Shown in pieces: positions 23,584 to 30,470 of a stretch of DNA of 37,046 bases. The DNA comes from CAZXCQ01 sp964639275 (GTDB taxonomy: Bacteria; Desulfobacterota; DSM-4660; Desulfatiglandales; Desulfatiglandaceae): positions 1-37,046 of the forward strand of contig CAZXCQ010000018.1 in the NCBI GenBank assembly GCA_964639275.1, read 5' to 3'. Each line of letters opens with the position of its first letter. Within the stretch, counting starts at the first letter, position 1. The notes below the pieces were generated by a model that did no database searches, was not told the DNA's origin, and was given only the letters and a program-made list of their open reading frames with translations. The position numbers and the translations under genes are program-made.

Positions 23584-25110
23584 TTACGCCAACTCCTCCT
23601 TAAATAACCCCGTGATCCTTTCTTCCTCTGCCGGGGAGGAGTGGATGGGATGACCCGAGAGGATACCGACCACATTCCGGAAGGGCTTTCCGATGTGCGA
23701 GCCATCCCCGTCAATGGTGTATTCCCGAATCTCCTTGTCGTGCATGGAGCCCCGCATCTTCAGGACGGTTATTCCCCTCCGCATCTCACCAAACATCTCC
23801 ACGTATCGGAGCAGGATGATGGAATCGGTAATGGTGGAGATGTGCGCCTCGGTGGCCGAGGTGCCCCCCATCAGGCTGGCGGTGGTGGTGGTTAAAAGCC
23901 CGGCCACCTCCTGTTGCTTGATAAAGGATGTCAGGGCGATCACGAATTCACGGAAGCTTTTGACCGTGGAGACGCGCTCCAAGGCCGACAGGCTGTCCAC
24001 CGCCACACGATTGGGTTTGAAGGTTTCAATGGTCTCCCTCATACTCAGCAGATGATCTTCCAGGCCTGCTACCTCCGGGTACCTGCAAATGAGTCGGAGC
24101 CTTCCTGCCTTTTCCAGGCCTTCAAAGTCGATGCCCCAGCCGGCAGCATTGCGGAAAAGCTGCTCCCGGCTCTCTTCAAAGGCGAACAGAAGACACCGCT
24201 CACCCTGAGAGGCCCCGCCTTTTACAAACTCGGTCACCATCAGGGTCTTACCCGTACCGGTCGGACCGGAGACCAGTATGATGGAATCGCGGAAAAACCC
24301 GCCGCCGCACATCCTATCGAGTTCCGCATTTCCCGATGGGACACGGGTATACGACGATTGTTGCTCCAGTTTAATGGCTGCCAGGGGGATTGCAACGATG
24401 CCCTCATTGGGTATGATGGTAAAGGGCCATTCTCCCTTGAGGTGGGAGGTCCCCCTGAACTTGAGGATCTCCAGGGTTCGCCGGCGCTTCTCCTCCTCCA
24501 GGACATTTCGCAGGATAACCACGTTGTCAGAGACAAATTCTTCCACACCAAATCGGGCGATGTCACCATATTCCTGGGTACGCTCGGCTGTTATAACAGC
24601 CGTCACCCCCATATCCTTCAAAGCAGAGGCGATGCGGAAGAGCTCGCGGCGTACAATCGTACTGTCGGTAATCTGGGTGAAAACGGCCCCCAGGGCATCC
24701 ATGGAAAGACGCCGAGCATTGACCTTTTGAATGGCGTGCTCAATGCGGGCCAGAAGACCCCCCAGATCGTACTCCCCCACCTCGAGCGCCTCTTCTCCGG
24801 GATCGGGAGATGCATCCACAAAGGCCCATTTGCCTTTGCGCTCATATGCTTCGAGGTCCCAGCCAAAGCCCTGGACGTTCTTCCGGATCGCCGCGGGGGG
24901 TTCTTCAAAGGTGACAAACACGGCCGGCTCATCCCGTTTTCTGATCCCTTCGACAAGAAACTGGACCGCAAAGACCGTTTTGGCACTGCCCGAAGTCCCT
25001 GCCACAAGGGTCGTGCCATCCCTTGGCAGACCCCCGTCTGCAATCAGATCAAAACCGGAGATACCGGTTTCCACTTTCTCAAACTTATCGAGGATACTCC
25101 TTGTGTTCAT
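23584..25110 (-). CDS. kaiC: KaiC-family double-domain ATPase
   Basis: 508 residues, close to cyanobacterial KaiC (519), with two RecA-like domains. CI: P-loop GTSGSAKT (38-45, Ala in place of the usual Gly before Lys), catalytic FEE (Glu69, Glu70). CII: P-loop GPTGTGKT (282-289), FEE (Glu312, Glu313). The CII phosphorylation region AHISTITDS aligns with the Ser431/Thr432 pair of Synechococcus KaiC as Ser425 and Thr426, and Thr420 matches Thr426 there. KMRGSMHDKEIREY and a C-terminal tail (GILSGHPI) like the A-loop are kept. It should be a hexameric autokinase/ATPase. It follows kaiB by 99 bases on the same strand, with degenerate repeats between. Confidence 0.95.
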   Translation of the reverse strand: MNTRSILDKFEKVETGISGFDLIADGGLPRDGTTLVAGTSGSAKTVFAVQFLVEGIRKRDEPAVFVTFEEPPAAIRKNVQGFGWDLEAYERKGKWAFVDASPDPGEEALEVGEYDLGGLLARIEHAIQKVNARRLSMDALGAVFTQITDSTIVRRELFRIASALKDMGVTAVITAERTQEYGDIARFGVEEFVSDNVVILRNVLEEEKRRRTLEILKFRGTSHLKGEWPFTIIPNEGIVAIPLAAIKLEQQSSYTRVPSGNAELDRMCGGGFFRDSIILVSGPTGTGKTLMVTEFVKGGASQGERCLLFAFEESREQLFRNAAGWGIDFEGLEKAGRLRLICRYPEVAGLEDHLLSMRETIETFKPNRVAVDSLSALERVSTVKSFREFVIALTSFIKQQEVAGLLTTTTASLMGGTSATEAHISTITDSIILLRYVEMFGEMRRGITVLKMRGSMHDKEIREYTIDGDGSHIGKPFRNVVGILSGHPIHSSPAEEERITGLFKEELA

Positions 25111-25140
25111 CTCTCTTTACACCTCCCTCGGGTTTGATGA

Positions 25141-25195
25141 TTGAAACTTGAAACTTGAAACTGGATACTGGATGCTTGATACTTATCGAAGATCC
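25141..25195. repeat. Degenerate short repeats between kaiB and kaiC
   Basis: Three near-copies of TTGAAAC(T) in a row, then ACTGGATACTGGATGCTTGATAC. The same style of sequence occurs at 16013-16050, 20218-20245 and 23520-23580 beside the other signalling genes. It separates the kaiB stop from the kaiC ribosome binding region. Confidence 0.7.
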
Positions 25196-25209
25196 CGTTG
25201 GTCAGACCT

Positions 25210-25503
25210 TTAGGCCTTCTTTGATTCTGACAGGTGCTTCAAATCCAGCCCAATTAGCACCTTTTCTTTGTCCGACAGATCGCCGATGAGGCGCCGGAGT
25301 GGGGGCGGCAGCTCCTTGATTAGGGTGGGCGTGGCAAGGATCTTCTCATCTTCGGCCAGTTGTGGCCGCTCCAGGACGTCGATGATCTCCAGTTCTACCT
25401 GTCCACTCAGTTCATCATCACAGAGGCGTCGTATATTGGCGATGGCCGCCTGTGACCTGGGTGTCTGGTCTGTGATGTACAAACGCAACAAGATATTTCC
25501 CAT
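25210..25503 (-). CDS. kaiB: KaiB-family protein
   Basis: 97 residues with a thioredoxin-like beginning LRLYITDQTPRSQAAIANIRR, followed by EIIDVLERPQLAEDEKILATPTLIKELPPPLRRLIGDLSDKEKVLIGLDL. The ATPTL and IGDLSD-KEKVLIGL segments are nearly identical to cyanobacterial KaiB, including the region that refolds when bound to KaiC. A longer frame opens at 25542, but its extra 13 residues lack family similarity and the ATG at 25503 has GGGGA upstream. The short tail lacks the acidic C-terminus of Synechococcus KaiB. KaiB binds phosphorylated KaiC and, in cyanobacteria, opposes KaiA. Confidence 0.95.
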   Translation of the reverse strand: MGNILLRLYITDQTPRSQAAIANIRRLCDDELSGQVELEIIDVLERPQLAEDEKILATPTLIKELPPPLRRLIGDLSDKEKVLIGLDLKHLSESKKA

Positions 25504-25773
25504 AGTCGTTTTCCCCTTTTTTATTGAACCCGTATTTCGCAAGTGTCTCTACGAACTGCGCGAGCGTACTGGCTACCTCGAGGATTTTCCTTCACCCAAT
25601 CGGTGAAGGGATTTTGTCTCCGGAGCCGCAAGTAGCAGGGCTTCTTCAAATATACTTGCGAAATTTGGGTTGAATATTGAATATTTGTTATATCGCTTCG
25701 CGATGTCATTTTTGCTTTTCGTTCCCTTGCTTCAGCGTCGGAACGAGAAGACCCCTTCGGACTTCTGAATTCG

Positions 25774-25898
25774 TATCAACTTAGCTTTTTTCAAAATGAC
25801 ACTTGGACAGGGGAATGGGGGTTCCGTTTTGAAAGGCGTATCCCTGCCTGCGGCAGGCAGGCCTGTCTGAGAACGTTAGAGAGCGTTAAGAAATCACC
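25774..25898 (+). repeat. Dispersed repeat copy C
   Basis: Shares AACTTAGC, ACACTTG-ACAGG-GAATGGGG-TTCCGTTTT, and GAGAGCGTTAAGAAATCAC with the other copies. Its middle is replaced by the palindrome at 25843-25861. Copy D follows in the opposite direction, so C and D form an imperfect inverted pair about 70 bases apart. Confidence 0.7.
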
Positions 25899-25966
25899 GA
25901 CATCGAGGTCGCTAAAAGCTATGAGACTTTCTAGCAAATACTGCCCCCTGTTTTCACCCCTGGCAC

Positions 25967-26050
25967 GTGATTTCTTTATGCTCTCTTACGGGCGAGTTAT
26001 ACGCCCGAAAAAGGGAATTCCCATTCCTCTGGTTTCAAAGGGCTAAGTTG
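25967..26050 (-). repeat. Dispersed repeat copy D
   Basis: Reverse complement of the family: read on the minus strand it contains AACTTAGCCCTTTGAAACC, the palindrome GGGAATTCCC, CGGGCGTATAACTCGCCCG and GAGAGCATAAAGAAATCAC. The join with the four-helix-bundle fragment is at about 26051, so the repeat marks the truncation point of that gene. Confidence 0.75.
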
Positions 26051-26170
26051 TTTTTTCAAAGGCTTTTCATCGATAATGAACTCGAGCCAAAAAGCGGCTT
26101 CGTCAGTTTCCTCGAGAACAATGCTTATCTTTGCAACGAAGCTGGCCTTTGACTGTGCCAGACACGAAGC
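26051..26170 (-). pseudogene. Four-helix-bundle (23S rRNA intervening-sequence type) protein gene fragment
   Basis: About 40 codons that read CLAQSKASFVAKISIVLEE, TDEAAFWLEF and IIDEKPLKK without a stop. They match the centre of the intact gene at 30471-30884 (CLAQSKASFISKLSIVLEE, TDESYFWLEF). Both ends are missing; the 3' end runs straight into dispersed repeat copy D. Confidence 0.85.
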
Positions 26171-26336
26171 GCTATTCAATATTCAATTCCAGATTGGAGC
26201 CTAAACCGTCTATCAGTACTTGGGGCTTGATAGATATTAGCACGATTTGTGTATAATATGGGCGTATTATTGCCCCCCATCGGGTTCCAATTTCCAACGC
26301 AAATCATCAATCATAAATCCCCGATCATCAATCCAA

Positions 26337-27137
26337 TCACCCCGCCCGTCGGCGGTAGTATGAGGCGAGATAACCCATGAGTTCAAGGAGCATCATCCGG
26401 CCCTCTTCCATATAGGCCTGAATCTTCTTCACCATTTCCCCTTTACTCTTCCGTCTCATGGCCTCGCTGTAAATATCCACCACGTCGCGGGGGCTGCCCT
26501 TCATAAAGCCTATCTCATCGGCCATTGAACGAAGCCGTTCCGAGATGTTGTGCTCCACCCGGTGTGTCTGCTGCTCCAGGGCCAGGTCCAATATGTCACC
26601 ATAAAGCCTTGCCAGTTGATCGAACCTTTCTTGATGGCCTTCCCGCAAGGGGAGCAATCCAAAGGATCGGCCCCTGACAACATCCTGTGGGGTACCGGAG
26701 ATCCGCGCCAGTAAAGCGGCCTCCTTTTTTTGCCGCTCCCGCTCCTCCGTCAGTAACCGCTGCCGCTCTATGGCATAGCGGATTGACCGTACAAGGAGGT
26801 TGCCATCGACCTGTCCTTTTACCAGATAGTCCTGGGCACCCTCAGCAAGCGCTCGGATGGCTACTTCCTCATCGCCTAACCCGGTGAGCACGATGACAGG
26901 CACGTCCGGGGCTGGGAAATGCAACTTTCGAAAGCTGTCAAGGCCCTGGCTTTTGGGAAGACCAAGGTCCAGCAGGACCGCATCGATCTCCCCGTTGCCC
27001 AGACGTTCCAATCCTGCTGAAAGGCGGTCGAGGCACTCGATGTCAAAGTCGGTCCCTTTGATTTCACCCAGCATCTCCCGGATAAGCCGGGCATCTCCCG
27101 GGTTGTCCTCAATCAATAGTACTCGGATAGGATTCAT
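26337..27137 (-). CDS. Receiver fused to a C-terminal helical domain resembling KaiA/RsbU (candidate KaiA-like protein)
   Basis: 266 residues. The receiver (1-125) is complete: Glu10-Asp11, phospho-Asp57 in AVLLDLGLP, Thr85 and Lys107. A charged helix (~122-145) links it to an all-helical domain (~165-266): RFDQLARLYGDILDLAL, then ADEIGFMKGSPRDVVDIYSEAM, then MMLLELMGYLASYYRRR. That spacing and the closing text recall the KaiA C-terminal domain (F-h-A-D-L-x-x-S-x-V-V-E-I-H-M-E-L-M, then L-T-L-I-D-V-I-A-H-L-C-E-M-Y-R-R) and the related RsbU N-domain. The assignment is from remembered consensus, not a search. It overlaps the Rcp1-like gene by 4 bases (ATGA) and lies upstream of kaiBC on the same strand. 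Confidence 0.85.
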   Translation of the reverse strand: MNPIRVLLIEDNPGDARLIREMLGEIKGTDFDIECLDRLSAGLERLGNGEIDAVLLDLGLPKSQGLDSFRKLHFPAPDVPVIVLTGLGDEEVAIRALAEGAQDYLVKGQVDGNLLVRSIRYAIERQRLLTEERERQKKEAALLARISGTPQDVVRGRSFGLLPLREGHQERFDQLARLYGDILDLALEQQTHRVEHNISERLRSMADEIGFMKGSPRDVVDIYSEAMRRKSKGEMVKKIQAYMEEGRMMLLELMGYLASYYRRRAG

Positions 27138-27580
27138 TTTCTTGCCAGTTTGACCACGGAAAACCAGAAGTCGTCAATGGATTTCACAACCTGGGCAAAG
27201 CGGTCCAGACCCACCGGTTTTGTGATATAGCAATTTGCATGGAGCTTATAAGACCTGACAATATCCTCCTCGGCCTTTGAAGAGGTGAGGATCACCACGG
27301 GGATGGTCCTCAGCTTTTCATCTTTCTTCATCTCTTCAAGCACCTCCCGGCCGTCCTTTTTGGGCAGGTTCAGGTCCAGCAGGATCAGGTCGGGCCGGGG
27401 CGCGTCCTTATACGCGCCTCTGCGGTAGAGGAAGTCCATGGCCGCCACCCCGTCTTCCACCACCAAAAGACGGTTTTGCACGTTGGCCTGTTGAAAGGCC
27501 TCCTTTGTCAAACGTACGTCGCCGGCGTTGTCCTCTACCAAAAGGATGGTGATGAGATGCCCGGTCATTTGATCATTCAT
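27134..27580 (-). CDS. Rcp1-like single-domain response regulator
   Basis: 148 residues, only a receiver: LLVEDNAGDVRLTKEAF (Glu16, Asp17), phospho-Asp69 in LILLDLNLPKKDG, Thr99 in VVILTSSKAEEDI and Lys121 in CYITKPVGLDRF. The extra loop FLYRRGAYKDAPRPD before the phospho-Asp is the hallmark of the phytochrome-associated Rcp1 family. It has no output domain, so it should act through protein contact or as a phosphate shuttle. GGAG precedes the ATG at 27580. It is translationally coupled to the REC-KaiA-like gene, and its natural kinase may be the PAS histidine kinase at 28536, whose HisKA type commonly pairs with Rcp1-like receivers. Confidence 0.94.
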   Translation of the reverse strand: MNDQMTGHLITILLVEDNAGDVRLTKEAFQQANVQNRLLVVEDGVAAMDFLYRRGAYKDAPRPDLILLDLNLPKKDGREVLEEMKKDEKLRTIPVVILTSSKAEEDIVRSYKLHANCYITKPVGLDRFAQVVKSIDDFWFSVVKLARK

Positions 27581-27806
27581 CTTTTGCTCCGTGATTCGTT
27601 GGCGGTTACTCGTTGCTGATTCCTTGTTGCCAGCGCATAATGAAATCTGCTAGGATTATGCTCCATGAAACTTATCAGGTATACCAGACACGCAAGAAAC
27701 AGAATGCGTTGGCACAAGAGCAATGAATTCGAAGTTGAATTGGCCATCAATTCTCCGGGTTTTGAGGAATTTTCTTCTGGAAATCGATTCAACGCCTGGA
27801 AAAGAC

Positions 27807-27814
27807 TTTCAGAT
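27807..27814 (+). repeat. Left 8-bp target-site duplication
   Basis: TTTCAGAT, repeated exactly at 28217-28224 on the other side of the element. Confidence 0.85.
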
Positions 27815-28216
27815 CTATGAAAACAAAATACAGCTGGCGCTTATAGATTTCAAGCACTTAGGGCGCCTAATATGCGATGCTTTATCATACTTTTGAAGTG
27901 ACACTTGGGAAAAGCTGTCCTGGTGCTAACAAACATATTTTCGGGTCAACATATTGATTTCACAACATATAAGAAGAACCCTGTAGATCTTGCTGTGGGA
28001 CAAAAAGGGCTTTCCATGGAGGCTCCTGTCTGATCATATATTGCATAAAAATGAATGCTGGACTCTCAAATGCATTACTTTCTCGGAGGTTCGCTATGAC
28101 AACCATCCTTTCACCAAGCCAACACCTCGGCTCCTTCACCAGAACACCTGATGCGGCTGGCAGCCAATGACAATTGACTCCAAACAACCGGACCCAATTG
28201 AATTTTGTTTTCATAG
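27815..28216. mobile_element. 402-bp non-autonomous element (MITE-like) with terminal inverted repeats
   Basis: The left end CTATGAAAACAAAAT (27815-27829) is the exact reverse complement of the right end ATTTTGTTTTCATAG (28202-28216), and similarity continues for a few bases (CA, TGG). The 8-base duplications TTTCAGAT flank it. There is no transposase. An 84-codon frame on the minus strand (27960-28214) begins inside the right terminal repeat (MKTKFNWVRLFGVNCHWLPA) but resembles no protein I know. The insertion splits the DUF4258 gene. The family of the parent transposase cannot be named from the ends; 8-bp duplications occur in several insertion-sequence families. Confidence 0.88.
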
Positions 28217-28224
28217 TTTCAGAT
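28217..28224 (+). repeat. Right 8-bp target-site duplication
   Basis: TTTCAGAT, the second copy of 27807-27814; the codons TCA GAT continue into AAG TAT, restoring the DUF4258 frame. Confidence 0.85.
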
Positions 28225-28314
28225 AAGTATTTGAGGGTTACATATGTTGAGTCAGACGGAGAACTGCTTGTCTTGACGGCAGTAAGAAAGAAAAAGGGAT
28301 GGGGGTGATGCAAT

Positions 28315-28533
28315 TTGAGAATTGAATATGATAACGAGTCCGATGCCCTGTATGTCCAATTAAGAGGGGTATACGTGGACGATAATATTGATATTGAAGA
28401 CGGAATTACAATAGATCTGAACGAAAAAAGGCATGTCGTAGGGATTGAGATCATGGATGCCAGCAGGAAATTATCCCTGAGTGATATGGTTAACATAACC
28501 ATCGAGAATCTCCCCTTGGAAAAAGTTGCCTAG
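28315..28533 (+). CDS. DUF2283 small protein
   Basis: 72 residues: MRIEYDNESDALYVQLRG, then DDNIDIEDGITIDLNEKRHVVGIEIMDASRKL. The Y-D-x-x-x-D-A-L-Y-h-x-h opening and the I-D-x-N-x-x-x-x-V-V-G-I-E-I-h-D-A-S core define DUF2283. No in-frame ATG exists (a TGA lies at 28306), so TTG at 28315 is the likely start, with GGGGG nine bases upstream; the preceding DUF4258 stop codon is 6 bases away. The gene is intact although its partner is interrupted. Function unknown; an antitoxin-like role in a DUF4258-DUF2283 pair is inferred from the recurrent gene order. Confidence 0.88.
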   Translation: MRIEYDNESDALYVQLRGVYVDDNIDIEDGITIDLNEKRHVVGIEIMDASRKLSLSDMVNITIENLPLEKVA

Positions 28534-28535
28534 AC

Positions 28536-30467
28536 TCACACTTCCCGCTCCGGTATGGTAAACCAAAACGTGCTTCCCTTGCCCGATTCCGACTCGACCC
28601 ATATGCGGCCCCCGTGCCGCTCCACGATCTTTTTGCAGATGGAAAGACCGATACCGGTGCCCGGATACTCCTGCTTGCCGTGCAGTCGCTGGAAGACCAT
28701 AAAGATCCTTTCTCTGAACTTTGGCGCAATGCCGATTCCGTTGTCACGGACAGAGAAGACCCAGGCGTGGCCGGTTTTGGCCCCGGACCCCGGCGACTTT
28801 TCTTCGGCCCCATCTGATTTCGGGATCGGGATCTCAGAGACCGCCATCCTGGATGCCGAGACATGGACTTTCGGCTTCTGTTTGCCCCGGAACTTGATGG
28901 CGTTTCCGATCAGATTCTGGAGAAGCTGGACCATCTGTGTGCCATCGGCCACGACCGTGGGCAGGGAATCGTGGGTCACCTTGGCCCCGCTCTCCTGGAT
29001 GACCGGTTCAAGGTTTTTGATGACCTGGTCAAAGATATGGTCGCATTCGGCCGGCTCGGGCTCGAAGGCCTTTGACCCCGCCCGGGAGTAGGCCAGCAGG
29101 TCCTGGATAAGTCCCTGCATGCGGACTGCACCATCCGTGATAAACCCCATAAATTCCTTGCCATCGGCGTCGAGTTTGTCTTTACAGCGTCGCTCCAGAA
29201 GCTGGGTGTAGCTGGTGATCATCCGCAGCGGTTCCTGAAGGTCGTGGGAGGCCACATAGGCAAATTGCTCCAGCTCCTTGTTTGAACGGGCCAGTTCCTC
29301 GGATTTCTGTCTCAGCTCCTCCTCCACCCTCTTGATGGACGATATGTCCCTGGCAGCCGCAAACACCCCCTCCACATCCCCTGTCTCGTCCCGATAGACA
29401 GAGGCATTGTAGAGGACCGGTGTCACCCGTCCATCCTGGTGTCGAATCTCCAGGGGATAGTCCTTTACCGTGCCCTCCTTAAAGACTTGCTTATAACCGG
29501 CCCGGGCCTTTTTAGGGTCCACAAAATAATCAGAAAAGACGGTACCCACAAGCTCGTCGCGCGTGCGGCCGGTCACGGTCTCGGTCTCGCGGTTCACGTC
29601 GGTTATCTTGCCCCTCCTGTCGATGGTGACCAGGGGGTCGAGGCTGGCCTCGATCAGGCTGCGGTTGTACAGGTTGGCAATGCGCAACTCTTCCTGGATC
29701 TTGAAAATCTCTGACATGTCCCTGGCGCTCCCCAGTATGCCGGTGACCCGACCCCGCTCATCGCGGATCACGGTGGCATTATAATTCACCGGGACCTGTC
29801 TTCCATTCCTGGCTACCAGGGTCAGTTCATAGCCGGTTACAGACTCGTCAGCTAGGACCTTGCTGATGCCGGCCTCGGCACGGTCGGGGTCAGTAAAAAA
29901 CCCTTTGAACGGTTTTCCCAGAAGCTCATCCCTGCTGTAGCCGGTGATCCTCTCGGTGGCCCGGTTGACATCAGTGATCATACCCGTTCGGTCGGTGGTC
30001 ATGAAGATGTCGAGCATGGAGTCCATCAGGGTCTGACGGTACCGGTTTGTCCGCTCCAGCTCCTCTGTAGCGGCCTGAAGCTCTTCGTTGGTGGCCTCCA
30101 TCTCCTCATTGGTGGTCTGGAGTTCCTCGTTGGTGGCCTCCATTTCTTCATTTATGGCCTGGAGCTCCTGTTCCCGCTTCTGGACCACCTGGAGCGCGCT
30201 GTGCGAGGTATCCAGGGCATTGTAGAAACGGTTGTTGTGTCTGAGGAGATTCTGTTCCACCTGTCGCTGCAAGCGGGTAACACTCTGCTCCCAGGGTTCC
30301 CACTCGATGTGATTGATATCGCGCATACTACCGATGAGGTGACCGCGGCGGATGTTCCGGGCCGCCTTACACGGCACCCGCCGCCTAAAGGCGTCGCCGT
30401 GGGTCCCGGGCCGGGTCTTGAGATCCCTTGCCGATTGGGTGTGACGGATTACCTTTACTTTTCTCAT
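28536..30467 (-). CDS. Coiled-coil PAS-PAS sensor histidine kinase
   Basis: 643 residues and no membrane helix. The first ~90 residues are Arg-rich and undefined. Residues ~95-140 form a coiled coil of repeated heptad pairs (N-E-E-M-E-A-T-N-E-E-L-Q). Two PAS domains follow (~145-255 and ~265-380), then HisKA with YVASHDLQEPLRMI (phospho-His408) and a HATPase domain with N522 in NLIGNAIK, G1 DNGIGI and G2 GTGIGLSI. The N-E-E-L-x-x-T coiled coil is the linker usually found in CheB-CheR-PAS fusion proteins, and separate cheB and cheR genes lie just upstream here. GGGAGGT lies before the ATG, inside the end of the preceding gene. Rcp1-like output is plausible. Confidence 0.94.
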   Translation of the reverse strand: MRKVKVIRHTQSARDLKTRPGTHGDAFRRRVPCKAARNIRRGHLIGSMRDINHIEWEPWEQSVTRLQRQVEQNLLRHNNRFYNALDTSHSALQVVQKREQELQAINEEMEATNEELQTTNEEMEATNEELQAATEELERTNRYRQTLMDSMLDIFMTTDRTGMITDVNRATERITGYSRDELLGKPFKGFFTDPDRAEAGISKVLADESVTGYELTLVARNGRQVPVNYNATVIRDERGRVTGILGSARDMSEIFKIQEELRIANLYNRSLIEASLDPLVTIDRRGKITDVNRETETVTGRTRDELVGTVFSDYFVDPKKARAGYKQVFKEGTVKDYPLEIRHQDGRVTPVLYNASVYRDETGDVEGVFAAARDISSIKRVEEELRQKSEELARSNKELEQFAYVASHDLQEPLRMITSYTQLLERRCKDKLDADGKEFMGFITDGAVRMQGLIQDLLAYSRAGSKAFEPEPAECDHIFDQVIKNLEPVIQESGAKVTHDSLPTVVADGTQMVQLLQNLIGNAIKFRGKQKPKVHVSASRMAVSEIPIPKSDGAEEKSPGSGAKTGHAWVFSVRDNGIGIAPKFRERIFMVFQRLHGKQEYPGTGIGLSICKKIVERHGGRIWVESESGKGSTFWFTIPEREV

Positions 30468-30470
30468 GGC

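Larger units (their letters stand above)
25504..26336. other. 833-base non-coding region with repeats and a gene fragment
   Basis: No intact gene. It contains a small hairpin TTCACC/GGTGAA (around 25602-25618), dispersed repeat copies C and D in opposite orientation, a perfect palindrome CCTGCCTG-CGG-CAGGCAGG at 25843-25861, a truncated four-helix-bundle gene, and short AATC-type repeats (26280-26335). The kaiB promoter should lie here or further upstream, but no convincing hexamer pair was found on the minus strand. Confidence 0.7.
27665..28308 (+). pseudogene. DUF4258 gene interrupted by a 402-bp element
   Basis: The first part (27665-27814) encodes MKLIRYTRHARNRMRWHK, then NEFEVELAINSPGFEE and FNAWKRLSD; the second part (28225-28305) encodes KYLRVTYVESDGELLVLTAV and RKKKGWG, then TGA at 28306-28308. 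If the 402-bp element and one 8-base duplication are removed, the halves join in frame as one protein of about 77 residues with the DUF4258 pattern (H-A-x-x-R-M near the start, L-x-V-x-T-V/A-V near the end). DUF4258 proteins are toxin-like and often precede DUF2283 genes, as here. In its present state the frame stops at 27818-27820, two codons into the element (51 residues). Confidence 0.88.

Noticed and set aside
23914..25137. 407-codon open frame on the plus strand opposite kaiC
   Set aside because: Shadow of the GC-biased kaiC gene; no family motif, and kaiC itself is unmistakable.
26227..26257. TTGATA and TATAAT with a 19-base spacer on the plus strand
   Set aside because: The spacing is too long and no plus-strand gene follows for more than a kilobase.
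27960..28502. 180-codon minus-strand frame across the MITE-like element and the DUF2283 gene
   Set aside because: It runs antisense through the real DUF2283 and the DUF4258 remnant; only the part inside the element is kept as a low-interest observation.
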